Assembly (NCBI RefSeq): GCF_014486695.1
Contig: NZ_JACTAB010000001.1
Location: 124,001 to 188,000, forward strand
Origin: Flavobacterium buctense
GTDB lineage: Bacteria; Bacteroidota; Bacteroidia; Flavobacteriales; Flavobacteriaceae
Reading direction: 5' to 3'
DNA length: 64,000 nt
In this document: piece after piece, positions 57,501 to 64,000 of the stretch
Numbering within the stretch: the stretch's first letter is position 1
Layout: each line of letters starts with the position of its first letter
Notes under the pieces: generated by a model
Told to the model about the DNA's origin: nothing
Databases searched by the model: none
Seen by the model: only the letters and a program-made list of their open reading frames with translations
Translations under genes and position numbers: made by a program

Positions 57501-57974
57501 GGAAAAGACATGGGGCTGATTTCCAAAGAGATACAAAGCTTTACAGCGGAGCAAATCAACGAGCTAGATGCCAAAGGTGAGCTAACGCTTGTTATTTCAG
57601 GAAAAAGTATAATTTTATCCTTAGAAGATGTCGAGATTTCTTCGCAAGATATTCCGGGTTGGTTGGTGGCCAATGCCAATGGCATAACTGTTGCTCTGGA
57701 TATTACGCTAACGGAAGAATTGAAAAATGAAGGTATTGCCAGAGAATTGGTCAACCGAATCCAAAACCTAAGAAAAGACAGTGGATTTGAAGTAACCGAT
57801 AAAATAAAAGTTCATTTACAACATAATGATATATTGGCGAAAGCCATACAAGAAAACGAAAACTATATCAAATCAGAAACCTTAACCGAAACCTTAGTTT
57901 TAGAAAATGAAGTTTCCGATGGTACTGAGATAGAATTCGATGAGATAAAAACACGAATATTAATTTCTAAATAA
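54564..57974 (+). CDS. ileS: Isoleucyl-tRNA synthetase (long, eukaryote-like type)
   Basis: An 1136-residue class I synthetase. The HIGH-type motif is GLPGIHHVMAR (HIGH equivalent GIHH near residue 60) and KMSKRLGN is near 686. The editing domain lies between (WTTTPWTLPSNTAL near 238-251). The protein is about 200 residues longer than the common bacterial form and has the C-terminal extension of the type-2, eukaryote-like enzymes, which include mupirocin-insensitive forms; that inference rests on length and motif context. A second ATG nine bases on (54573) is a possible start. It is followed by a DksA-like gene after 12 bp. Confidence 0.96.
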   Translation: MTKMSTKFTEYKGLDLPTVASEVLDFWKKNNVFEQSVTSREGATPYVFFEGPPSANGLPGIHHVMARAIKDIFCRYKTQKGFQVKRKAGWDTHGLPVELGTEKELGITKEDIGKTISIEEYNEACKRTVMRYTDVWNDLTEKMGYWVDMEDPYVTYKSKYMESVWWLLKQIYDKGLLYKGYTIQPYSPKAGTGLSSHEVNQPGSYRDVTDTTVVAQFKTKPETLPSFLQGFGDIHILAWTTTPWTLPSNTALTVGPKIDYVLVKTFNQYTFEPVNVILAKNLVGKQFAGKFVLAESDADFANYKAEDKKIPYQILTEAKGKDLVDIRYEQLMPLVLPYQNAENAFRVILGDFVTTEDGTGIVHTAPTFGADDAKVAKEATPEVPPMLVLDEIGNPVPLVDLQGKFIQGLGDYSGKYVKNEYYDANEAPERSADVEIAIQLKEENKAFKVEKYVHSYPHSWRTDEPLLYYPLDSWFIKVTDVKDRMFDLNDTINWKPKATGEGRFGNWLKNANDWNLSRSRYWGIPLPIWRTEDKQEEVLIGSVEELYNAIEKAIQAGVETVNPFKGFEVGNMSEENYDLVDLHKNVVDNITLVSPSGKPMKRESDLIDVWFDSGAMPYAQWHYPFENKDKIDENKDFPADFIAEGVDQTRGWFYTLHAIGTLVFDKIAYKNVVSNGLVLDKNGQKMSKRLGNAVDPFTTLAEYGPDATRWYMIANANPWDNLKFDIEGVAEVRRKFFGTLYNTYSFFSLYANIDGFKYAEAEIPLNERPEIDRWILSELHTLIKVVDEAYADYEPTRAARAISDFVQENLSNWYVRLCRRRFWKGEYGTDKIAAYQTLYTCLLNVAKLSAPIAPFFMDKLYRDLTQATHTEEFESVHLAKFPVSVENFVDKSLESKMMKAQTVSSLVLSLRKKEMIKVRQPLQKVMIPILDEHQRAEIEAVSDLIKAEVNVKEIELLDDASGVLVKQIKPNFKTLGPRFGKDMGLISKEIQSFTAEQINELDAKGELTLVISGKSIILSLEDVEISSQDIPGWLVANANGITVALDITLTEELKNEGIARELVNRIQNLRKDSGFEVTDKIKVHLQHNDILAKAIQENENYIKSETLTETLVLENEVSDGTEIEFDEIKTRILISK

Positions 57975-57986
57975 TTAAGAAAGATT

Positions 57987-58367
57987 ATGGTAGAAGAAAA
58001 ATTAAGATACTCAGATGCTGATTTAGCCGAGTTCAAAGAAATTATTTTAGCGAAAATTGATAAAGCCAAAGCCGATTTAGACTTGATAAAAAGCGCCTAT
58101 ATGAACGATTTAAACAATGGTACCGATGATACGTCGCCAACGTTTAAAGCCTTCGAAGAAGGAAGCGAAACCATGTCTAAAGAAGCAAATTCTCAACTTG
58201 CGATTCGTCAGGAGAAGTTTATCCGCGATTTAAAAAATGCGCTTTTCCGTGTGGAAAACAAAACTTATGGTGTTTGCAAAGTAACCGGTAAATTAATTTC
58301 TAAAGAAAGGCTAAAAATAGTTCCTCATGCCACTATGAGTATAGAAGCTAAAAATTTACAACGATAA
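57987..58367 (+). CDS. DksA/TraR-like protein lacking the zinc cysteines
   Basis: A 126-residue protein with a long charged coiled-coil (about residues 10-85), then a region corresponding to the DksA zinc finger: YGVCKVTGKLISKERLKIVPHATMSIEAK. Only one Cys is left of the usual four; the other positions are Thr, Ser and Ala. DksA-type proteins bind RNA polymerase's secondary channel and modulate transcription with ppGpp. This version probably folds without zinc, which is known for some relatives. It directly follows ileS, and lspA lies downstream; ileS-dksA-lspA order is familiar in Bacteroidota. Confidence 0.87.
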   Translation: MVEEKLRYSDADLAEFKEIILAKIDKAKADLDLIKSAYMNDLNNGTDDTSPTFKAFEEGSETMSKEANSQLAIRQEKFIRDLKNALFRVENKTYGVCKVTGKLISKERLKIVPHATMSIEAKNLQR

Positions 58368-58390
58368 TATAGATTGTACTTTACTAAATA

Positions 58391-58426
58391 AAAAAAGCCT
58401 CTCGTTTTTGAAACGAGAGGCTTTTT
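58391..58426. terminator. Bidirectional terminator after the DksA-like gene
   Basis: Perfect stem aaaaagcctctcgttt/aaacgagaggcttttt with a 3-nt loop and A/T flanks. It sits between the convergent DksA-like gene and the LVIVD lipoprotein gene. Confidence 0.92.
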
Positions 58427-58428
58427 AA

Positions 58429-59673
58429 TTATAAGTTAATTTCGCTTATTGGTGTTAAAGTGAAATTCGGTCCGTAATTGTATTGTATAATTTGATTATT
58501 GCCCACCACAATCAAGTGACTGTCTAACGGAATGATATCTTTTACATTAATCGGATAAGTGTTTTCTAAAGTCAGATTTGCACTATTATTAGCGTTAAAA
58601 ACTTTCAGTCCATTGTCACCGCAACCGACATACAAAACGCCATTTTTAATCCCTAAACCATAAGGTTCGTCGAGAAAATATGTCGAAAGTAAAGATGGAT
58701 TGCCAATATCTGTTACATCAATCACATTAATTTGGTCTTCAATAGCGCCACAAGTGGTACCGCCACGAACGGTAATATAAGCTGTATTTCCATAAACCAC
58801 TACAGGATCACAAGCCGTAGCATGCGAAAATCCGGAGACAAAAAAGGGATTAAATTCATCTTGTGCATCAACAGTATACATTCCGGTTGTAGAGCCAACA
58901 AATAATATTTCTTTTTGGATGAATAAAGTCTCAAACACGCCGCCGCCAAACCATTGCGTCATATAAACTTCTTTGTCAAAAAAGGCATTAACAGGATTAG
59001 CAATATTGAAAACATTCAATTTATAAGTGTCTATTGTGTAAAGTGCGTTGCCATTGATTTGAAAACGAGCATAAGAACCGCCGGTACCAATATTACCGCC
59101 ACTTGAACTTTCAAAAGAAGCCAAAGCATCGTTAGAGAAAGTTATAAATTCACCTTCCGGTCTGTTCCTCATTTGAATGTCAAATCCAATAATGATTTCG
59201 TCTCCTGTTGGATTTACGGTATAATCATAAAATTCAGCTTCTTGAGGATAAATCGGGGAAAACGCAATACTGTTTTCAATAGTTCTAACCAAAATGATGT
59301 TTTGAATATTAGAAATATCAAAAACCAATAAATCCACAAAATTGTCTGCATAAAGATAATTTCCTTTTACCGAAATATCGTGAACGCCTTCCAAATTGAT
59401 AAAAGCAATATTCACCGGTGAAGCCGGATTGGTGTTGTTAAAAACATGAACCCCAGATTCTTGGGCAATGTAAAAAAGATAGTCCTCGGTTACATAAATT
59501 TTTCCGTCAGATTGGGTTTGTCTTGCCGCAGAAACTGAAACATCAGCTCTGATTTGGGCTAAAGATTTTATGGTTGGCACTGCAAATTTTACCAAATCAG
59601 AATTGTCATCATTTTCACAAGAGACCGCTAAAATTGCAAAAGCAAAAACGAGGAGTAAATAATTTTTTTTCAT
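58429..59673 (-). CDS. LVIVD-repeat lipoprotein (beta-propeller)
   Basis: A 414-residue lipoprotein with lipobox AVSC (Cys19), followed by an acidic tether (ENDDNSD). The remainder is built of LVIVD-type propeller repeats (for example GNYLYADNFVDLLVFDISNIQNI, NALYTIDTYKLNVFNIANP and NVIDVTDIGNPSLLSTYFL). Such proteins are often surface lipoproteins in Bacteroidota; the function is unknown. It lies on the opposite strand between the DksA-like gene and lspA, thus breaking what is often a contiguous operon. Confidence 0.88.
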   Translation of the reverse strand: MKKNYLLLVFAFAILAVSCENDDNSDLVKFAVPTIKSLAQIRADVSVSAARQTQSDGKIYVTEDYLFYIAQESGVHVFNNTNPASPVNIAFINLEGVHDISVKGNYLYADNFVDLLVFDISNIQNIILVRTIENSIAFSPIYPQEAEFYDYTVNPTGDEIIIGFDIQMRNRPEGEFITFSNDALASFESSSGGNIGTGGSYARFQINGNALYTIDTYKLNVFNIANPVNAFFDKEVYMTQWFGGGVFETLFIQKEILFVGSTTGMYTVDAQDEFNPFFVSGFSHATACDPVVVYGNTAYITVRGGTTCGAIEDQINVIDVTDIGNPSLLSTYFLDEPYGLGIKNGVLYVGCGDNGLKVFNANNSANLTLENTYPINVKDIIPLDSHLIVVGNNQIIQYNYGPNFTLTPISEINL

Positions 59674-59861
59674 AATACTGTTTTTTATTGGTTACTGTTT
59701 TCTTGTGGATACACAAAAACAGAATTGGTTGCTTGTCTTGGTAAAATTAACCATTCTTTAGTTACCATTTGTAAAATGTATAGAATGAGATTTATAACTA
59801 AGAAAATATTATGTTTTTTGTATAATAATATTGTTATTTTTGCGCCAATAAAACCCGAAAA

Positions 59862-60491
59862 ATGTCATTACGCAATTCCATTTTAATCATCGCTATCATT
59901 TTATTGATTGATCAATTTACCAAGATTTATATCAAAACCAATTTTGTTTATGGAGAAGCGGGTCAAATTGATGTTGCCAATTGGTTTAAAATATTGCTGA
60001 TTGAAAACGAAGGGATGGCATGGGGAACAAAAATACCCGGAGAATACGGCAAACTATTTTTAACGCTTTTCAGAATCTTAGCCGTTTTCGGAATTGGTTA
60101 TTGGCTTTATGATGCCAGTACCAAACACAGTTCCAGATATTTAATGGTGGCGATTGCTTTGATCTTTGCCGGTGCTGCCGGAAACATTATCGATTCTGTT
60201 TTCTACGGGGTTATCTTTGATGATAGCTACGGCCACTTATCAACTATGTTCTCTGACCAACCTTATGGCACTTGGTTTCATGGTAAAGTAGTTGACATGC
60301 TTTACTTCCCGATTGTAGAAGGACACTTTCCGGAATGGTTACCTATTTGGGGCGGGCAACCTTTCAAATTCTTTAATGCCATTTTCAACATAGCCGATAT
60401 GGCAATTTCAACCGGTGTTGGTATTTTAATTGTGTTTAACAAGAAGGCTTTCGCTAAAAAAACGGCTATCGAAAACTATAAAGAGTCATAG
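59862..60491 (+). CDS. lspA: Lipoprotein signal peptidase (signal peptidase II)
   Basis: A 209-residue inner-membrane aspartyl protease that removes signal peptides from prolipoproteins. Four membrane helices are visible. The two catalytic Asp are in AGNIIDSVFYG (near residues 108-118) and FNIADMAIS (near 172-180). The protein is about 45 residues longer than E. coli LspA because of an extended loop between the catalytic motifs, common in this phylum. A -7 box TATTTTTG is at 59835-59842. The 3' end overlaps the convergent cyclo-ligase gene by 26 bp. Substrates in the window include the lipoproteins at 36111 and 58429. Confidence 0.95.
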   Translation: MSLRNSILIIAIILLIDQFTKIYIKTNFVYGEAGQIDVANWFKILLIENEGMAWGTKIPGEYGKLFLTLFRILAVFGIGYWLYDASTKHSSRYLMVAIALIFAGAAGNIIDSVFYGVIFDDSYGHLSTMFSDQPYGTWFHGKVVDMLYFPIVEGHFPEWLPIWGGQPFKFFNAIFNIADMAISTGVGILIVFNKKAFAKKTAIENYKES

Positions 60492-61032
60492 GCGTTACGC
60501 AATAATCCAAACGAATATCTGTTGGAGAAACATCTTCTATGCTTTCTTCGGGTTCAAAGAATGACAATCCTATTTTGATTACATCTGCTTTGCATTTCGA
60601 CAAAAAGTTGTCGTAGAAACCTTTCCCATAACCTACACGATTTCCCTTTACATCATAGGTCAAAAGCGGCACAAAAACCACGTCTATTTTTGAAGTCGGC
60701 ACTTCTAATCCGTCAACGGGTTCATAGATATTATAGTCACTTTTTTGGAACTTAGTGTTGTCCGTAAGCAAATAATGGGTCATTTCGAGGGTTTCAAAAT
60801 TACTTTTGGCCACTACAATTTCTTTGTCTTTTCCGGCTAAGATTTGCAACACAAACTCGGTGTCGACTTCCTTTTGCTCTTCTATAGTGAGAAACAAATG
60901 AAAATAAGTATTATCCCAAATACCTACTTGTAACAAACGATTGGCTATCGCCAAACTTTTATCTTCTATTTGCTCTTCACTAAGTGTGCTGCGCAATTCT
61001 TTATACTTTTTGCGTAAGTCTTTTTTAAGCAT
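60466..61032 (-). CDS. 5-formyltetrahydrofolate cyclo-ligase
   Basis: A 188-residue enzyme converting 5-formyl-THF to 5,10-methenyl-THF with ATP. The N-terminus KKDLRKKYKELRSTLSEEQ and the hallmark GNRVGYGKGFYDNFL (near residues 129-143) are intact. Its start overlaps the stop of the upstream decarboxylase gene by eight bases, so the two are translated from one message. Its own 3' end overlaps lspA on the other strand. Confidence 0.93.
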   Translation of the reverse strand: MLKKDLRKKYKELRSTLSEEQIEDKSLAIANRLLQVGIWDNTYFHLFLTIEEQKEVDTEFVLQILAGKDKEIVVAKSNFETLEMTHYLLTDNTKFQKSDYNIYEPVDGLEVPTSKIDVVFVPLLTYDVKGNRVGYGKGFYDNFLSKCKADVIKIGLSFFEPEESIEDVSPTDIRLDYCVTPMTLYSFR

Positions 61033-62263
61033 AATTAATAGCCATCAAATCTTCCATAAAAGTAGTCAAATGTTCTACTTCTACGTGATCCATGAGCACA
61101 ATTTTGTACCACTTGTTGTTTCCGTCATGTTGTTGTGGTACCAAATCGTATTTCTCGGCAATTTTTTCATGGATGTACTCTGCTTTAATGGTTACAATAT
61201 TCATAAATGGTTCACGGAAATACTGAATATTCATTGCATCCAATTGGTTGCACAAAAACTGGGTTCGCATTTGCAATACGCTTACTTTTTCAAACCAACC
61301 GTTGGGTCCGTAAGTAAATAATATCATCCAAACCGCCACGGCATTGGCTCCACTTCGACTGCCGCATAGGGTTAAATCCATACCTTCAACATACTCCGCT
61401 TCTTTGGTTAATACGTTTTCAATATAGCCTTTCCGACAAATAAAAACACCGGTTCCATAAGGTGCTTGCAACATTTTATGCGCATCAATGGTGATAGAAC
61501 TAATCTTCGGATTGCTGAAATTAATCTCCGATTCTTGGTTACTAAAAGGATAAACAAAACCGCCGTAAGCACCGTCAATATGCAATTTATACTGTAACTG
61601 CTGCTTTTCTAAAATTTCGATGTAATCTTTAGGATTGTCTACAGAGCCAAACATCGTTGTTCCCATATTAGCAACTGCAATAAAATATTTCTTGCCTTTT
61701 TTTTGCGCATCGATAATGATGAGTTCCAACTGCTTTTTATCAATAGCTCTTGTATCAAAATCAACGGGAATTTTAAGCCAATCAAGTTGTAACAAATTAG
61801 ACGCTTTGGGAATCGAATAATGCGTGTCTTCTGAGGCTATAATAGCAATTTCTTCTCCCTTGGCATCAAAATTATTCATAAAATAATTGCGGAACATCCA
61901 AATGGCTTGGATATTGGCTTCAGTACCACCCGGTGAAATATAACCATCAAAAGAACCGACTTCGGCCTTGAAAATATCAACGGCTATAACGTTTAACACT
62001 TCCCGTTCTATATCATGCGTTCCGTTAAAGGCTTTCTCTGAAGTCCCAAAAGTGTGACAACCAATGTTATTCGGATTCGCCACATAAGTTTGCAAAATAG
62101 GCGCGTCTTTTAAGAATGGTGCATCATCATTAAAAACTTTGCTGTCCAATTTTGACGCAGGATAACCTAAGGAAATGTCTTTTGAAAAATTGACATTAGC
62201 CCGCAATATCTTTTCTATACAATCTTTTCTTCGGTCGTTGGTGAGTTTTTTCCAGAATTTCAT
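61025..62263 (-). CDS. Pyridoxal-phosphate-dependent group II decarboxylase
   Basis: A 412-residue PLP enzyme; I use the ATG at 62261-62263 (MKFWKKLTNDRRKD) rather than an extension of 23 codons. The group II pattern is clear: GYISPGGTEANIQAIWMFRN (substrate/PLP loop), KLHIDGAYGGFVYPF (PLP-binding His/Asp) and TIDAHKMLQAPYGTG, with the PLP lysine near residue 262. It is like histidine, aspartate or aromatic amino-acid decarboxylases; the exact substrate cannot be told. It is first in a two-gene unit with the cyclo-ligase and divergent from uvrC. Confidence 0.87.
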   Translation of the reverse strand: MKFWKKLTNDRRKDCIEKILRANVNFSKDISLGYPASKLDSKVFNDDAPFLKDAPILQTYVANPNNIGCHTFGTSEKAFNGTHDIEREVLNVIAVDIFKAEVGSFDGYISPGGTEANIQAIWMFRNYFMNNFDAKGEEIAIIASEDTHYSIPKASNLLQLDWLKIPVDFDTRAIDKKQLELIIIDAQKKGKKYFIAVANMGTTMFGSVDNPKDYIEILEKQQLQYKLHIDGAYGGFVYPFSNQESEINFSNPKISSITIDAHKMLQAPYGTGVFICRKGYIENVLTKEAEYVEGMDLTLCGSRSGANAVAVWMILFTYGPNGWFEKVSVLQMRTQFLCNQLDAMNIQYFREPFMNIVTIKAEYIHEKIAEKYDLVPQQHDGNNKWYKIVLMDHVEVEHLTTFMEDLMAINYA

Positions 62264-62334
62264 CCCTAATATTTTTGTCAAAACTAAAGATTTGACTAGG
62301 GAAAAAACATGATAAATGTTAGGCTTTTCCACTC

Positions 62335-62364
62335 TTGCATTTATGCAGATTTCCGTTAACTTTG
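62335..62364 (+). promoter_or_regulatory. Promoter for uvrC, predicting a leaderless message
   Basis: TTG at 62335-62337, a 19-bp spacer, then TAACTTTG at 62357-62364: an exact fit to the flavobacterial consensus. The ATG begins at 62370, five bases after the box, where transcription is expected to start. Confidence 0.65.
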
Positions 62365-62369
62365 TTTTT

Positions 62370-64000
62370 ATGGAAATTCCTTCTATAGAATTACAATTGC
62401 AGACCTTGCCCGAGAATCCGGGGGTTTATCAATATTATGATAAAGAAGGAAAAATTCTATACGTTGGTAAAGCCAAAAATCTTAAAAAAAGAGTCACTTC
62501 CTACTTCAATAAACTTCATGATAACGCTAAAACGAATGTGTTAGTCAAGAAGATAGTCGAAATTAAACACATTGTCGTTTCCTCTGAAGCCGATGCGCTT
62601 TTATTGGAAAACAACCTCATCAAAAAACTACAACCGCGCTACAATGTTTTGCTCAAAGACGACAAAACTTACCCGTGGATTTGCATCAAAAAAGAACCGT
62701 TTTCAAGGATATTCCCAACGCGAAGAATGGTGAAAGACGGCTCGGAATATTTTGGTCCGTATACCAATTTCAAGACGGTGAACACCATTTTAGATTTAAT
62801 AAAAGAGTTATATCCGTTGCGGACTTGCAATTATGATTTGAGCGAAGCCAATATCAAATCGGGCAAATACAAAGTGTGTTTAGAATACCATATTGGGAAT
62901 TGTAAAGGTCCGTGTGAAGGTTATGAACCTTTAGAACATTACCAAAAGCAAGTAGATGCCATTCGCGAAATCCTAAAAGGTAATTTCAAAGACAGTTTGC
63001 GTGATTTTAAAAAACTGATGCAGGAATTGGCTGCCGAAATGAAATTCGAAGCCGCACAGAAAATCAAAGAAAAAATAGAGGTGCTCGAGAATTACCAATC
63101 ACGCTCCACGATTTTAAATCCGAAAATTTCAAATATAGATGTGTTTTCGATTGTTTCCGATGAAACGATGGCTTATGTCAACTTTCTTCAAATTTCACAC
63201 GGCGCCATTATTCGCTCCCATACAATGGAAATTAAAAAGAAGCTCGACGAAACCGATGAAGAGTTGTTAGAACTTGCCGTTGTTGAGTTGAGAGAGCGTT
63301 TTCATTTAATAACCAAAGAAATTATTTTGCCGTTCGAATTAGACTTTGGTGATAAAATAAAAGTTACTGTACCACAACTCGGCGACAAAAAACAAATCTT
63401 AGAACTGTCGCAGCGCAATGCAAAATACCAAAGGCTGGAACAACTCAAACAAATCCAAATTGTAGATCCGGAAAGGCATACGAACCGAATCATGGCACAA
63501 ATGCAAAAGGATTTACGGCTTTCGACAGAACCTCGACATATAGAATGTTTTGATAATTCCAACATTCAGGGAACCAATCCGGTTTCGGCTTGTGTGGTTT
63601 TTAAAGATGGAAAACCCAGCAAAAAAGACTACCGCCATTTCAACATCAAAACCGTCGAAGGTCCGAATGATTTTGCCTCAATGGAGGAAGTCGTTTACCG
63701 AAGATACAAACGTTTGCTGGACGAAAACCAACCGTTACCGCAACTCATCATTATTGACGGTGGCAAAGGCCAATTGTCTTCAGCATTAAAAAGTATAGAC
63801 GATCTAGGATTGCGTGGTAAAATAGCCATCATTGGCATTGCCAAAAGATTGGAAGAGTTGTTTTATCCGGGAGATTCGGTGCCATTATATTTGGACAAAA
63901 AATCAGAAACATTGAAAATTATCCAACATTTACGTAACGAAGCACATCGTTTTGGGATTACACACCATCGGGACAAACGCAGTAAATCGGCTTTACAAAC
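62370..64000 (+). CDS. uvrC: Excinuclease ABC subunit C, partial
   Basis: Nuclease subunit of UvrABC nucleotide excision repair, making the 3' and 5' incisions. The gene starts at ATG 62370 and runs off the right edge after 543 codons. The GIY-YIG nuclease domain is at the N-terminus (PGVYQYYDKEGKILYVGKAKNL, about residues 16-40). The UVR helix pair (MKFEAAQKIKEKIEVLENYQ) is near 225-245, for contact with UvrB. The C-terminal RNase-H-like nuclease begins near 392 (IECFDNSNIQGT) with IIDGGKGQL near 460 and HRFGITHHR near 530. The final HhH region is missing because of the window edge. Confidence 0.97.
   Translation, partial: MEIPSIELQLQTLPENPGVYQYYDKEGKILYVGKAKNLKKRVTSYFNKLHDNAKTNVLVKKIVEIKHIVVSSEADALLLENNLIKKLQPRYNVLLKDDKTYPWICIKKEPFSRIFPTRRMVKDGSEYFGPYTNFKTVNTILDLIKELYPLRTCNYDLSEANIKSGKYKVCLEYHIGNCKGPCEGYEPLEHYQKQVDAIREILKGNFKDSLRDFKKLMQELAAEMKFEAAQKIKEKIEVLENYQSRSTILNPKISNIDVFSIVSDETMAYVNFLQISHGAIIRSHTMEIKKKLDETDEELLELAVVELRERFHLITKEIILPFELDFGDKIKVTVPQLGDKKQILELSQRNAKYQRLEQLKQIQIVDPERHTNRIMAQMQKDLRLSTEPRHIECFDNSNIQGTNPVSACVVFKDGKPSKKDYRHFNIKTVEGPNDFASMEEVVYRRYKRLLDENQPLPQLIIIDGGKGQLSSALKSIDDLGLRGKIAIIGIAKRLEELFYPGDSVPLYLDKKSETLKIIQHLRNEAHRFGITHHRDKRSKSALQ

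Noticed and set aside
60446..60500. Frameshift at the end of lspA or the cyclo-ligase gene
   Set aside because: Both proteins keep their family motifs and normal ends; the overlap is only the two C-terminal tails.

Overview
The window is a stretch of an AT-rich chromosome from a member of the Bacteroidota, most probably a Flavobacterium or close relative (family Flavobacteriaceae). The reasons are: several type IX secretion (T9SS) components and cargo proteins with T9SS C-terminal sorting domains; a PorP/SprF-OmpA-adhesin cluster; a MurF-alanine racemase fusion; promoters of the TTG-N17-23-TAnnTTTG type; and almost no Shine-Dalgarno sequences. Most of it is core genome. I see no prophage, integrase, insertion sequence or CRISPR array. 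One tRNA gene is present and no rRNA.

Layout. 1-8.4 kb (minus strand): class Ia ribonucleotide reductase (nrdB, then nrdA running off the left edge), a small secreted protein with a PBCV-type basic adaptor domain, a 1132-residue orphan outer-membrane protein, and an acetyltransferase-aspartate kinase operon. 8.5-15.1 kb: fructose-1,6-bisphosphatase, a TerB-like protein, a HupE/UreJ-like membrane protein, a dCMP-deaminase-type enzyme and C-terminal processing protease pair, a half-length flavoprotein, MarC and a DUF3109 protein. 15.1-22.5 kb: tRNA-Ala(GGC), enoyl-CoA hydratase, a 57-residue membrane ORF, QueD-LpxH, RecJ, adenine deaminase, RsmI and a conserved acidic protein. 22.7-30.6 kb: thymidine kinase, a TTG-initiated MurF-Alr fusion, MscL, Asd, then a small His/Cys-rich protein with a TonB-dependent receptor and a DoxX-like protein. 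30.7-36.6 kb: MtgA with a FAD oxidoreductase, a T9SS-secreted M12B-like metalloprotease and a small lipoprotein.

36.6-47.5 kb is the most accessory-looking part. It holds a hypothetical protein, a roughly 600-bp non-coding island of GC-richer repeats, and a minus-strand cluster of a 2222-residue adhesin, a PorP/SprF protein and an OmpA-family protein. The adhesin appears to carry a lamin-tail domain inserted inside a SprB-like repeat. 47.6-64 kb: HflX, an outer-membrane protein, glutamate dehydrogenase, PorZ-RecO, IleS, a DksA-like protein without its zinc cysteines, an LVIVD-repeat lipoprotein, LspA, 5-formyl-THF cyclo-ligase with a PLP-dependent decarboxylase, and UvrC running off the right edge.

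The main functional theme is envelope biogenesis and T9SS surface display: three probable T9SS substrates (protease, adhesin, PorZ), PorP/SprF and OmpA partners, LspA for lipoproteins, MurF-Alr and MtgA for peptidoglycan, and LpxH for lipid A. It sits among nucleotide, amino-acid and DNA-repair housekeeping genes. I did not find a clearly new multi-gene defence or mobile system. The best candidates for novelty are the repeat island at 37.5-37.9 kb, the nested domain in the adhesin, the leader of the deaminase gene, and the small His/Cys-rich protein paired with a TonB receptor.
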